A stretch of DNA of 64,000 bases from Embiotoca jacksoni (lineage: Eukaryota > Chordata > Actinopteri > Embiotocidae). The stretch covers positions 1,418,501 to 1,482,500 of the forward strand of contig JAKOON010000013.1 of assembly GCA_022577435.1 (NCBI GenBank), written 5' to 3'. Made by a program: the position numbers and the translations under genes. The notes under the pieces were generated by a model, which was not told the DNA's origin, made no database searches, and saw only the letters and a list, made by a program, of their open reading frames with translations. Below, one piece after another: positions 10,405 to 24,300 of this stretch. Within the stretch, counting starts at the first letter, position 1. Every line of letters starts with the position of its first letter.

Positions 10405-11638
10405 CGTGTCGTCCGAAAAATGAAATCTTGACTTTTTGGTCATTTTTCGGAGGACACGATATAGTTTTACATTTTGGTCATTTTTCGGATGACATGCTAT
10501 AGTGTGACTTTTTGTCATATTTTAAACGACGTACTATAAATATGACTTCCGTTTAAATTGTTTCAGGCAACACAACAGTGCAGTTGTCAGCGTTGTCGTC
10601 TTACAGTCTAAAGGTCCGTGGTTCGATCCCCGCCTGGGACTTTCTATGTGGAATTTGCATGTTCCTGCATAGGTAATAAGTAAATTTAAGTATGTCATCC
10701 AAAATTTGGATGACTAACTTATGCATGTTATCATGCATATAGTCCATGATGTAAAACAAACATCATGTAGTCGTAATTGTGACAAAGTCACACTCCAAGC
10801 AAGAACATGCAATCCTCCACAGACAGAGTTCCAAGCCCCTGATCGAACCGAGTACTTCCTGACTGTGAGATGACAACGCTAGCAACTGCAAAGTTGTGCT
10901 GCCTCTACTGCATGTTCGTCTGACTTATATTACTTATATGACTTTTAATCATTTTCTTGAAGAAAGCACGGTGGTGTAATGGTTAATGTTGTTGCCTCCC
11001 AGTCAGAAGGTTGCAGGTTCAATTCTTGCCCTTGCCGTGGCTTTTCATCTAGGATGTTAATGTCATCCTTTCCCCGGAGAGTCTCGAACCTGGAACCTTC
11101 TGAATGGGAGGGAACAACACCAACCACTGCACCGTAGAACTCTCTTCAATAACATGTTTAAAAGTTATATAAGTCATATAAGTCAGACAAGCATGCAAGA
11201 GAGTTATCAAAAATGTTGAAGTTCCAATCCAGCGTTGTCATCTCACAATCAGGAGCTTCTGGGTTCGATGGGGGGTCTGGAACTTATTGTGGAGGATTGC
11301 ATGTTATTGCTTGAATGTAATGTTTTACATTATTGACAACATGCATAAGTTCGTCATCCATGTTATGGAAAACAAACTTTACTTTCTGGTCATTAGTCTT
11401 GCAGGAATAATGAATTCACTTGGAAAGTCACAGGCAGGAGTTGAACCCGGTACCTTTCAACTGAGAGGCAACAACTCTGACAGCTGCACCACCGTGTTAG
11501 CTTCCATAACTTGAACGGAAGTCATACTATAGCATGTCATCCGAAATATGACTAAAAATTCATGCTATAGCACGTCTGAAATATGACAAAAAGTCATACT
11601 ATATATAGCATGTCTGAAATATAGCATGTCTGAAAAAA
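10405..11638. mobile_element. Foldback island, copy 2
   Basis: The same 1,234-bp structure as copy 1, collinear without indels (offset 4151). It differs from copy 1 at a small number of bases: TTTTTCGGAGG for ATTTCGGAGG in the left arm, GTACTATA for GCACTATA, GGTCCGTGG, GGGAACAAC, CAGGCAGG and GTTAGCTTCC. All modules and both terminal inverted repeats are present. Left-flank units contain ATGATTAAAAAAAA and AAATAAGAT; island 4 has the AAATAAGAT marker too. Confidence 0.75.
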
Positions 11639-14600
11639 GTTATACTATAACATGTCGTCTAAAATATGATAAAAAAAAGTCATACTATAGCATGTCCTCT
11701 AAAATATGATAAAAAAAAGTCATACTATAGTATGTCGTCTAAAATATCATAAAAAAGTCGCACTATAGCATGTCGTCTAAAATATGATAAAAAAGTCATA
11801 CTATAACATGTCGTCTAAAATATGATAAAAAAGTCATACTATAGCATGTCGTCTAAAATATCATAAAAAAGTCACACTATAGCATGTCGTCTAAAATATG
11901 ATAAAAAAGTCATACTATAGCATGTCGTCTAAAATATGATAAAAAAGTCATACTATAACATGTCGTCTAAAATATCATAAAAAAGTCATACTATAGCATG
12001 TCGCCTAAAATATGATAAAAAAGTCATACTATAGCATGTCGTCTAAAATATGATAAAAAAGTCACACGATAACATGTCGTCTAAAATATGATAAAAAAGT
12101 CATACTATAACATGTCGTGTAAAATTTGATAAAAAAGTCATACTATAGCATGTCGTCTAAAATATCATAAAAAAGTCACACTATAACATGTCGTCTAAAA
12201 TATCATAAAAAAGTCATACTATAGCATGTCGTCTGAAATATGATAAAAAAGTCATACTATAGCATGTCGTCTAAAATATCATAAAAAAGTCACACTATAA
12301 CATGTCGTCTAAAATATCATAAAAAAGTCATACTATAGCATGTCGTCTGAAATATGATAAAAAAGTCATACTATAGCATGTCGTCTAAAATATGATAAAA
12401 AAAGTCATACTATAACATGTCGTCTAAAATATGATAAAAAAGTAATACTATAGCATGTCGTCTAAAATATGATAAAAAAGTCATACTATAGCATGTCGTC
12501 TAAAATATGATAAAAAAGTCATACTATAGCATGTCGTCCAAAATATGATAAAAAAGTCATACTATAGCATGTCGACTAAAATATGATAAAAAAAAGTCAT
12601 ACTATAGCATGTCTTCTAAAATATGATAAAAAAAAGTCATACTATAGCATGTCGTCCAAAATATGATAAAAAAGTCATACTATAGCATGTCGACTAAAAT
12701 ATGATAAAAAAAAGTCATACTATAGCATGTCTTCTAAAATATGATTAAAAAAAAGTCATACTATAGTATGTCGTCTAAAATATGATAAAAAAGTCATACT
12801 ATAGCATGTCTTCTAAAATATGATAAAAAAAAAGTCATACTATAGCATGTCGTCTGAAATATGATAAAAAAGTCATACTATAGCATGTCGTCTAAAATAT
12901 GATAAAAAAAGTCATACGATAACATGTCGTCTAAAATATGATAAAAAAGTCATACTATAACATGTCGTGTAAAATATGATAAAAAAGTCATACTATAGCA
13001 TGTCGTCTAAAATATCATAAAAAAGTCACACTATAACATGTCGTCTAAAATATCATAAAAAAGTCATACTATAGCATGTCGTCTGAAATATGATAAAAAA
13101 GTCATACTATAGCATGTCGTCTAAAATATGATAAAAAAGTCATACTATAACATGTCGTCTAAAATATGATAAAAAAGTAATACTATAGCATGTCGTCTAA
13201 AATATGATAAAAAAGTCATACTATAGCATGTCGTCTAAAATATGATAAAAAAGTCATACTATAGCATGTCGTCCAAAATATGATAAAAAAGTCATACTAT
13301 AGCATGTCGACTAAAATATGATAAAAAAAAGTCATACTATAGCATGTCTTCTAAAATATGATAAAAAAAGTCATACTATAGCATGTCGTCCATAATATGA
13401 TAAAAAAGTCATACTATAGCATGTCGACTAAAATATGATAAAAAAAAGTCATACTATAGCATGTCTTCTAAAATATGATAAAAAAGTCATACTATAGCAT
13501 GTCGTCTAAAATATGATAAAAAAGTCATACTATAACATGTCGTCTAAAATATCATAAAAAAGTCATACTATAGCATGTCGCCTAAAATATGATAAAAAAG
13601 TCATACTATAGCATGTCGTCTAAAATATGATAAAAAAGTCACACGATAACATGTCGTCTAAAATATGATAAAAAAGTCATACTATAACATGTCGTGTAAA
13701 ATTTGATAAAAAAGTCATACTATAGCATGTCGTCTAAAATATCATAAAAAAGTCACACTATAACATGTCGTCTAAAATATCATAAAAAAGTCATACTATA
13801 GCATGTCGTCTGAAATATGATAAAAAAGTCATACTATAGCATGTCGTCTAAAATATGATAAAAAAGTCAAACTATAACATGTCGTCTAAAATATGATAAA
13901 AAAGTAATACTATAGCATGTCGTCTAAAATATGATAAAAAAGTCATACTATAGCATGTCGACTAAAATATGATAAAAAAAAGTCATACTATAGCATGTCT
14001 TCTAAAATATGATAAAAAAAAGTCATACTATAGCATGTCGTCCAAAATATGATAAAAAAGTCATACTATAGCATGTCGACTAAAATATGATAAAAAAAAG
14101 TCATACTATAGCATGTCGTCTGAAATATGATAAAAAAGTCATACTATAGCATGTCGTCTAAAATATGATAAAAAAGTCAAACTATAACATGTCGTCTAAA
14201 ATATGATAAAAAAGTAATACTATAGCATGTCGTCTAAAATATGATAAAAAAGTCATACTATAGCATGTCGACTAAAATATGATAAAAAAAAGTCATACTA
14301 TAGCATGTCTTCTAAAATATGATAAAAAAAAGTCATACTATAGCATGTCGTCCAAAATATGATAAAAAAGTCATACTATAGCATGTCGACTAAAATATGA
14401 TAAAAAAAAGTCATACTATAGCATGTCTTCTAAAATATGATAAAAAAAAAAGTCTTACTATAGTATGTCGTCTAAAATATGATAAAAAAAGTCATACTAT
14501 AGCATGTCTTCTAAAATATGATAAAAAAAAAGTCATACTATAGCATGTCGTCTGAAATATGATAAAAAAGTCATACTATAGCATGTCGTCTAAAATATGA

Positions 14601-17218
14601 TAAAAAAGTCATACGATAACATGTCGTCTAAAATATGATAAAAAAGTCATACTATAACATGTCGTGTAAAATATGATAAAAAAGTCATACTATAGCATGT
14701 CGTCTAAAATATCATAAAAAAGTCACACTATAACATGTCGTCTAAAATATCATAAAAAAGTCATACTATAGCATGTCGTCTGAAATATGATAAAAAAGTC
14801 ATACTATAGCATGTCGTCTAAAATATGATAAAAAAGTCATACTATAACATGTCGTCTAAAATATGATAAAAAAGTAATACTATAGCATGTCGTCTAAAAT
14901 ATGATAAAAAAGTCATACTATAGCATGTCGTCTAAAATGTGATAAAAAAGTCATACTATAGCATGTCGTCCAAAATATGATAAAAAAGTCATACTATAGC
15001 ATGTCGACTAAAATATGATAAAAAAAAGTCATACTATAGCATGTCTTCTAAAATATGATAAAAAAAGTCATACTATAGCATGTCGTCCAAAATATGATAA
15101 AAAAGTCATACTATAGCATGTCGACTAAAATATGATAAAAAAAAGTCATACTATAGCATGTCTTCTAAAATATGATAAAAAAAAAAGTCATACTATAGTA
15201 TGTCGTCTAAAATATGATAAAAAAGTCATACTATAGCATGTCTTCTAAAATATGATAAAAAAAAAGTCATACTATAGCATGTCGTCTGAAATATGATAAA
15301 AAAAAAGTCATACTATAGCATGTCGTCTGAAATATGATAAAAAAGTCATACTATAGCATGTCGACTAAAATATGATAAAAAAAAGTCATACTATAGCATG
15401 TCTTCTAAAATATGATAAAAAAGTCATACTATAGCATGTCGTCCAAAATATGATAAAAAAAAAGTCACACTATAGCATGTCGACTAAAATATGATAAAAA
15501 AAAGTCATACTATAGCATGTCTTCTAAAATATGATAAAAAAAAGTCATGCTATAGCATGTCGTCCAAAATATGATAAAAAAGTCATACTATAGCATGTCG
15601 TCTAAAATATGATAAAAAAAAAAGTCATACTATAGCATGTCGTCTAAAATATGATAAAAAAAAAGTCATACTATAGTATGTCGTCTAAAATATGATAAAA
15701 AAGTCATACTATAGTATGTCGTCTAAAATATGATAAAAAAAAGTCATACTATAGCATGTCTTCTAAAATATGATAAAAAAAAGTCATACTATAGCATGTC
15801 GTCTGAAATATGATAAAAAAGTCATACTATAACATGTCTTCTAAAATATGATAAAAAAAAGTCATACTTTAGCATGTCGTCTGAAATATGATAAAAAAGT
15901 CATACTATAGCATGTCGACTAAAATATGATAAAAAAAAGTCATACTATAGCATGTCGTCTGAAATATGATAAAAAAGTCATACTATAACATGTCTTCTAA
16001 AATATGATAAAAAAAAGTCATACTTTAGCATGTCGTCTGAAATATGACAAAAAAGTCATACTATAGCATGTCGTCCAAAATATGATAAAAAAAGTCATAC
16101 TATAGCATGTCGACTAAAATATGATAAAAAAAAGTCATACTATAGCATGTCTTCTAAAATATGATAAAAAAAAAAGTCATACTTTAGCATGTCGTCTGAA
16201 ATATGATAAAAAAGTCATACTATAACATGTCGTCTAAAATATGATAAAAAAAAGTCATACAATAGCATGTCGTCCAAAATATGATAAAAAAAAGTCACAC
16301 TATAGCATGTCGTCTAAAATATGATAAAAAGTCATACTATAGCATGTCGTCTAAAATATGATAAAAAAAAAAGTCATACTGTAACATGTCATCTAAAATA
16401 TGATAAAAAAGTCATACTATAGCATGTCGTCTAAAATATGATAAAAAAAAGTCATACTATAGCATGTCGACTAAAATATGATAAAAAAAAGTCATACTAT
16501 AGCATGTCTTCTAAAATATGATAAAAAAAAAAGTCATACTATAGTATGTCGTCTTAAATATGATAAGAAAGTCATACTATAGCATGTCTTCTAAAATATG
16601 ATAAAAAAAAAGTCATACTATAGCATGTCGTCTGAAATATGATAAAAAAGTCATACTATAGCATGTCGACTAAAATATGATAAAAAAAAGTCATACTATA
16701 GCATGTCTTCTAAAATATGATAAAAAAGTCATACTATAGCATGTCGTCCAAAATATGATAAAAAAAAAGTCATACTATAGCATGTCGACTAAAATATGAT
16801 AAAAAAAAGTCATACTATAGCATGTCTTCTAAAATATGATAAAAAAAGTCATACTATAGCATGTCGTCTAAAATATGATAAAAAAGTCACACTATAACAT
16901 GTCGTCTAAAATATGATAAAAAAAAAGTCATACTATAACATGTCGTCTAAAATATGATAAAAAAGTCACACTATAACATGTCGTCTAAAATATGATAAAA
17001 AAAAGTCATACTATAGCATGTCTTATAAAATATGATCAAAAAAGTCATACTATAGCATGTCGTCTAAAATATGACAAAAAAGACATACGATAGCATGTCG
17101 TCTAAAATATGATAAAAAAAAAAGAGTCATACTATAACATGTCGTCTAAAATATGAAAAAAAAGTCACACTATAACATGTCGTCTAAAATATGATAAAAA
17201 AAAAAAGTCACACTATAG
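11639..17218 (+). repeat. 38-bp satellite, array 3
   Basis: About 144 units. Near its start it carries a GTCGCAC unit (11758) that also follows islands 3, 4 and 5. Internally it is a series of blocks using TCGCCT, TCGTGT, CTGAAA, TCGACT and TCTTCT variants. One block at 13850-14100 is repeated almost exactly at 14150-14400. Array 5 is its near copy. Confidence 0.96.
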
Positions 17219-18452
17219 CGTGTCGTCCGAAAAATGAAATCTTGACTTTTTGGTCATTTTTCGGAGGACACGATATAGTTTTACATTTTGGTCATTTTTC
17301 GGATGACATGCTATAGTGTGACTTTTTGTCATATTTTAAACGACGTACTATAAATATGACTTCCGTTTAAATTGTTTCAGGCAACACAACAGTGCAGTTG
17401 TCAGCGTTGTCGTCTTACAGTCTAAAGGTCCGTGGTTCGATCCCCGCCTGGGACTTTCTATGTGGAATTTGCATGTTCCTGCATAGGTAATAAGTAAATT
17501 TAAGTATGTCATCCAAAATTTGGATGACTAACTTATGCATGTTATCATGCATATAGTCCATGATGTAAAACAAACATCATGTAGTCGTAATTGTGACAAA
17601 GTCACACTCCAAGCAAGAACATGCAATCCTCCACAGACAGAGTTCCAAGCCCCTGATCGAACCGAGTACTTCCTGACTGTGAGATGACAACGCTAGCAAC
17701 TGCAAAGTTGTGCTGCCTCTACTGCATGTTCGTCTGACTTATATTACTTATATGACTTTTAATCATTTTCTTGAAGAAAGCACGGTGGTGTAATGGTTAA
17801 TGTTGTTGCCTCCCAGTCAGAAGGTTGCAGGTTCAATTCTTGCCCTTGCCGTGGCTTTTCATCTAGGATGTTAATGTCATCCTTTCCCCGGAGAGTCTCG
17901 AACCTGGAACCTTCTGAATGGGAGGGAACAACACCAACCACTGCACCGTAGAACTCTCTTCAATAACATGTTTAAAAGTTATATAAGTCATATAAGTCAG
18001 ACAAGCATGCAAGAGAGTTATCAAAAATGTTGAAGTTCCAATCCAGCGTTGTCATCTCACAATCAGGAGCTTCTGGGTTCGATGGGGGGTCTGGAACTTA
18101 TTGTGGAGGATTGCATGTTATTGCTTGAATGTAATGTTTTACATTATTGACAACATGCATAAGTTCGTCATCCATGTTATGGAAAACAAACTTTACTTTC
18201 TGGTCATTAGTCTTGCAGGAATAATGAATTCACTTGGAAAGTCACAGGCAGGAGTTGAACCCGGTACCTTTCAACTGAGAGGCAACAACTCTGACAGCTG
18301 CACCACCGTGTTAGCTTCCATAACTTGAACGGAAGTCATACTATAGCATGTCATCCGAAATATGACTAAAAATTCATGCTATAGCACGTCTGAAATATGA
18401 CAAAAAGTCATACTATATATAGCATGTCTGAAATATAGCATGTCTGAAAAAA
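17219..18452. mobile_element. Foldback island, copy 3
   Basis: Collinear with copy 1 at offset 10965. By eye it is identical to copy 2 in the core. Its left flank shares with islands 1 and 5 the marker units TCTTATAAAATATGATC (17029), GACAAAAAAGACATACGATAG and AAAAGAGTCATAC. It therefore occupies the same slot of the higher-order repeat as islands 1 and 5. Confidence 0.75.
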
Positions 18453-20078
18453 GTTATACTATAACATGTCGTCTAAAATATGATAAAAAAAAGTCATACT
18501 ATAGCATGTCCTCTAAAATATGATAAAAAAAAGTCATACTATAGTATGTCGTCTAAAATATCATAAAAAAGTCGCACTATAGCATGTCGTCTAAAATATG
18601 ATAAAAAAGTCATACTATAACATGTCGTCTAAAATATGATAAAAAAGTCATACTATAGCATGTCGTCTAAAATATCATAAAAAAGTCACACTATAGCATG
18701 TCGTCTAAAATATGATAAAAAAGTCATACTATAGCATGTCGTCTAAAATATGATAAAAAAGTCATACTATAACATGTCGTCTAAAATATCATAAAAAAGT
18801 CATACTATAGCATGTCGCCTAAAATATGATAAAAAAGTCATACTATAGCATGTCGTCTAAAATATGATAAAAAAAAAAGTCATACTGTAACATGTCATCT
18901 AAAATATGATAAAAAAGTCATACTATAGCATGTCGTCTAAAATATGATAAAAAAAAAGTCATACTATAGCATGTCGTCTAAAATATGATAAAAAAAAGTC
19001 ACACTATAGCATGTCGACTAAAATATGATAAAAAAAAGTCATACTATAGCATGTCTTCTAAAATATGATAAAAAAAGTCATACTATAGCATGTCGTCCAA
19101 AATATGATAAAAAAGTCATACTATAGCATGTCGACTAAAATATGATAAAAAAAAAGTCATACTATAGCATGTCTTCTAAAATATGATAAAAAAAAAAGTC
19201 ATACTATAGCATGTCGACTAAAATATGATAAAAAAAGTCATACTATAGCATGTCTTCTAAAATATGATAAAAAAAGTCATACTATAGCATGTCGTCCAAA
19301 ATATGATAAAAAAGTCATACCATAGCATGTCGGTCTAAAATATGACAAAAAAGTCATACTATAGCATGTCGTCTAAAATATGATAAAAAAAAGTCATACT
19401 ATAGCATGTCGTCTAAAATATGATAAAAAAAAGTCATACAATAGCATGTCGTCCAAAATATGATAAAAAAAAGTCACACTCTAACATGTCGTCTAAAATA
19501 TGATAAAAAAAAGTCACACTATAACGTCGTCTAAAATATGATAAAAAAAAGTCATACTATAACATGTCGTCTAAAATATGATAAAAAAAAAGTCATACTA
19601 TAGCATGTCTTCTAAAATATGATAAAAAAGTCATACTATAGCATGTCGTCCAAAATATGATAAAAAAAAGTCATACTATAGCATGTCGACTAAAATTATG
19701 ATAAAAAAAAGTCATACTATAGCATGTCTTCTAAATATGATAAAAAAAAGTCATACTATAGCATGTCGTCCAAAATATGATAAAAAAGTCATACCATAGC
19801 ATGTCGTCTAAAATATGATAAAAAAGTCATACTATAGGCATGTCGTCTAAAATATGATAAAAAAGTCACACTATAACATGTCGTCTAAAATATGATAAAA
19901 AAAAAAGTCATACTATAACATGTCGTCTAAAATAAGATAAAAAAAGTCACACTATAACATGTCGTCTAAAATATGATAAAAAAAAAAGTCATACTATAAC
20001 ATGTCGTCTAAAATATGAAAAAAAAGTCACACTATAACATGTCGTCTAAAATATGATAAAAAAAAAGTCACACTATAG
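18453..20078 (+). repeat. 38-bp satellite, array 4
   Basis: About 42 units, the shortest inter-island array. It begins like array 3 and ends like array 2, including the CATAGCATGTCG, ACGTCGTC and AAATAAGAT units. It looks like a contracted counterpart of array 2, or a recombinant between the starts and ends of two arrays. It holds several single-base indels not seen elsewhere (about 19332, 19697, 19735 and 19838). Confidence 0.95.
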
Positions 20079-21312
20079 CGTGTCGTCCGAAAAATGAAAT
20101 CTTGACTTTTTGGTCATTTTTCGGAGGACACGATATAGTTTTACATTTTGGTCATTTTTCGGATGACATGCTATAGTGTGACTTTTTGTCATATTTTAAA
20201 CGACGTACTATAAATATGACTTCCGTTTAAATTGTTTCAGGCAACACAACAGTGCAGTTGTCAGCGTTGTCGTCTTACAGTCTAAAGGTCCGTGGTTCGA
20301 TCCCCGCCTGGGACTTTCTATGTGGAATTTGCATGTTCCTGCATAGGTAATAAGTAAATTTAAGTATGTCATCCAAAATTTGGATGACTAACTTATGCAT
20401 GTTATCATGCATATAGTCCATGATGTAAAACAAACATCATGTAGTCGTAATTGTGACAAAGTCACACTCCAAGCAAGAACATGCAATCCTCCACAGACAG
20501 AGTTCCAAGCCCCTGATCGAACCGAGTACTTCCTGACTGTGAGATGACAACGCTAGCAACTGCAAAGTTGTGCTGCCTCTACTGCATGTTCGTCTGACTT
20601 ATATTACTTATATGACTTTTAATCATTTTCTTGAAGAAAGCACGGTGGTGTAATGGTTAATGTTGTTGCCTCCCAGTCAGAAGGTTGCAGGTTCAATTCT
20701 TGCCCTTGCCGTGGCTTTTCATCTAGGATGTTAATGTCATCCTTTCCCCGGAGAGTCTCGAACCTGGAACCTTCTGAATGGGAGGGAACAACACCAACCA
20801 CTGCACCGTAGAACTCTCTTCAATAACATGTTTAAAAGTTATATAAGTCATATAAGTCAGACAAGCATGCAAGAGAGTTATCAAAAATGTTGAAGTTCCA
20901 ATCCAGCGTTGTCATCTCACAATCAGGAGCTTCTGGGTTCGATGGGGGGTCTGGAACTTATTGTGGAGGATTGCATGTTATTGCTTGAATGTAATGTTTT
21001 ACATTATTGACAACATGCATAAGTTCGTCATCCATGTTATGGAAAACAAACTTTACTTTCTGGTCATTAGTCTTGCAGGAATAATGAATTCACTTGGAAA
21101 GTCACAGGCAGGAGTTGAACCCGGTACCTTTCAACTGAGAGGCAACAACTCTGACAGCTGCACCACCGTGTTAGCTTCCATAACTTGAACGGAAGTCATA
21201 CTATAGCATGTCATCCGAAATATGACTAAAAATTCATGCTATAGCACGTCTGAAATATGACAAAAAGTCATACTATATATAGCATGTCTGAAATATAGCA
21301 TGTCTGAAAAAA
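20079..21312. mobile_element. Foldback island, copy 4
   Basis: Collinear with copy 1 at offset 13825. No difference from copies 2 and 3 was noticed by eye. It is in the same position of the higher-order unit as island 2. Confidence 0.75.
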
Positions 21313-24300
21313 GTTATACTATAACATGTCGTCTAAAATATGATAAAAAAAAGTCATACTATAGCATGTCCTCTAAAATATGATAAAAAAAAGTCATACT
21401 ATAGTATGTCGTCTAAAATATCATAAAAAAGTCGCACTATAGCATGTCGTCTAAAATATGATAAAAAAGTCATACTATAACATGTCGTCTAAATATGATA
21501 AAAAAGTCTATACTATAGCATGTCGTCTAAAATATCATAAAAAAGTCACACTATAGCATGTCGTCTAAAATATGATAAAAAAGTCATACTATAGCATGTC
21601 GTCTAAAATATGATAAAAAAGTCATACTATAACATGTCGTCTAAAATATCATAAAAAAGTCATACTATAGCATGTCGCCTAAAATATGATAAAAAAGTCA
21701 TACTATAGCATGTCGTCTAAAATATGATAAAAAAGTCACACGATAACATGTCGTCTAAAATATGATAAAAAAGTCATACTATAACATGTCGTGTAAAATT
21801 TGATAAAAAAGTCATACTATAGCATGTCGTCTAAAATATCATAAAAAAGTCACACTATAACATGTCGTCTAAAATATCATAAAAAAGTCATACTATAGCA
21901 TGTCGTCTGAAATATGATAAAAAAGTCATACTATAGCATGTCGTCTAAAATATCATAAAAAAGTCACACTATAACATGTCGTCTAAAATATCATAAAAAA
22001 GTCATACTATAGCATGTCGTCTGAAATATGATAAAAAAGTCATACTATAGCATGTCGTCTAAAATATGATAAAAAAGTCATACTATAACATGTCGTCTAA
22101 AATATGATAAAAAAGTAATACTATAGCATGTCGTCTAAAATATGATAAAAAAGTCATACTATAGCATGTCGTCTAAAATATGATAAAAAAGTCATACTAT
22201 AGCATGTCGTCCAAAATATGATAAAAAAGTCATACTATAGCATGTCGACTAAAATATGATAAAAAAAAGTCATACTATAGCATGTCTTCTAAAATATGAT
22301 AAAAAAAAGTCATACTATAGCATGTCGTCCAAAATATGATAAAAAAGTCATACTATAGCATGTCGACTAAATATGATAAAAAAAGTCATACTATAGCATG
22401 TCTTCTAAAATATGATAAAAAAAAAGTCATACTATAGTATGTCGTCTAAAATATGATAAAAAAGTCATACTATAGCATGTCTTCTAAAATATGATAAAAA
22501 AAAAGTCATACTATAGCATGTCGTCTGAAATATGATAAAAAAGTCATACTATAGCATGTCGTCTAAAATATGATAAAAAAGTCATACGATAACATGTCCG
22601 TCTAAAATATGATAAAAAAGTCATACTATAACATGTCGTGTAAAATATGATAAAAAAGTCATACTATAGCATGTCGTCTAAAATATCATAAAAAAGTCAC
22701 ACTATAACATGTCGTCTAAAATATCATAAAAAAGTCATACTATAGCATGTCGTCTGAAATATGATAAAAAAGTCATACTATAGCATGTCGTCTAAAATAT
22801 GATAAAAAAGTCATACTATAACATGTCGTCTAAAATATGATAAAAAAGTAATACTATAGCATGTCGTCTAAAATATGATAAAAAAGTCATACTATAGCAT
22901 GTCGTCTAAAATATGATAAAAAAGTCATACTATAGCATGTCGTCCAAAATATGATAAAAAAGTCATACTATAGCATGTCGACTAAAATATGATAAAAAAA
23001 GTCATACTATAGCATGTCTTCTAAAATATGATAAAAAAAGTCATACTATAGCATGTCGTCCAAAATATGATAAAAAAGTCATACTATAGCATGTCGACTA
23101 AAATATGATAAAAAAAAGTCATACTATAGCATGTCTTCTAAATTATGATAAAAAAGTCATACTATAGCATGTCGTCTAAAATATGATAAAAAAGTCATAC
23201 TATAACATGTCGTCTAAAATATCATAAAAAAGTCATACTATAGCATGTCGCCTAAAATATGATAAAAAAGTCATACTATAGCATGTCGTCTAAAATATGA
23301 TAAAAAAGTCACACGATAACATGTCGTCTAAAATATGATAAAAAAGTCATACTAAAACATGTCGTGTAAAATTTGATAAAAAAGTCATACTATAGCATGT
23401 CGTCTAAAATATCATAAAAAAGTCACACTATAACATGTCGTCTAAAATATCATAAAAAAGTCATACTATAGCATGTCGTCTGAAATATGATAAAAAAGTC
23501 ATACTATAGCATGTCGTCTAAAATATGATAAAAAAGTCAAACTATAACATGTCGTCTAAAATATGATAAAAAAGTAATACTATAGCATGTCGTCTAAAAT
23601 ATGATAAAAAAGTCATACTATAGCATGTCGACTAAAATATGATAAAAAAAAAGTCATACTATAGCATGTCTTCTAAAATATGATAAAAAAAAGTCATACT
23701 ATAGCATGTCGTCCAAAATATGATAAAAAAGTCATACTATAGCATGTCGACTAAAATATGATAAAAAAAAAGTCATACTATAGCATGTCGTCTGAAATAT
23801 GATAAAAAAGTCATACTATAGCATGTCGTCTAAAATATGATAAAAAAGTCAAACTATAACATGTCGTCTAAAATATGATAAAAAAGTAATACTATAGCAT
23901 GTCGTCTAAAATATGATAAAAAAGTCATACTATAGCATGTCGACTAAAATATGATAAAAAAAAGTCATACTATAGCATGTCTTCTAAAATATGATAAAAA
24001 AAAGTCATACTATAGCATGTCGTCCAAAATATGATAAAAAAGTCATACTATAGCATGTCGACTAAAATATGATAAAAAAAAAGTCATACTATAGCATGTC
24101 TTCTAAAATATGATAAAAAAAAAAGTCATACTATAGTATGTCGTCTAAAATATGATAAAAAAGTCATACTATAGCATGTCTTCTAAAATATGATAAAAAA
24201 AAAGTCATACTATAGCATGTCGTCTGAAATATGATAAAAAAAGTCATACTATAGCATGTCGTCTAAAATATGATAAAAAAGTCATACGATAACATGTCGT

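Larger units (their letters stand above)
6254..17218. repeat. Two-island higher-order unit, copy A
   Basis: Island 1, array 2, island 2, array 3; 10,965 bp. Array 3 ends with the same marker units that precede island 1, so the unit runs from island to island as a tandem block. Confidence 0.7.
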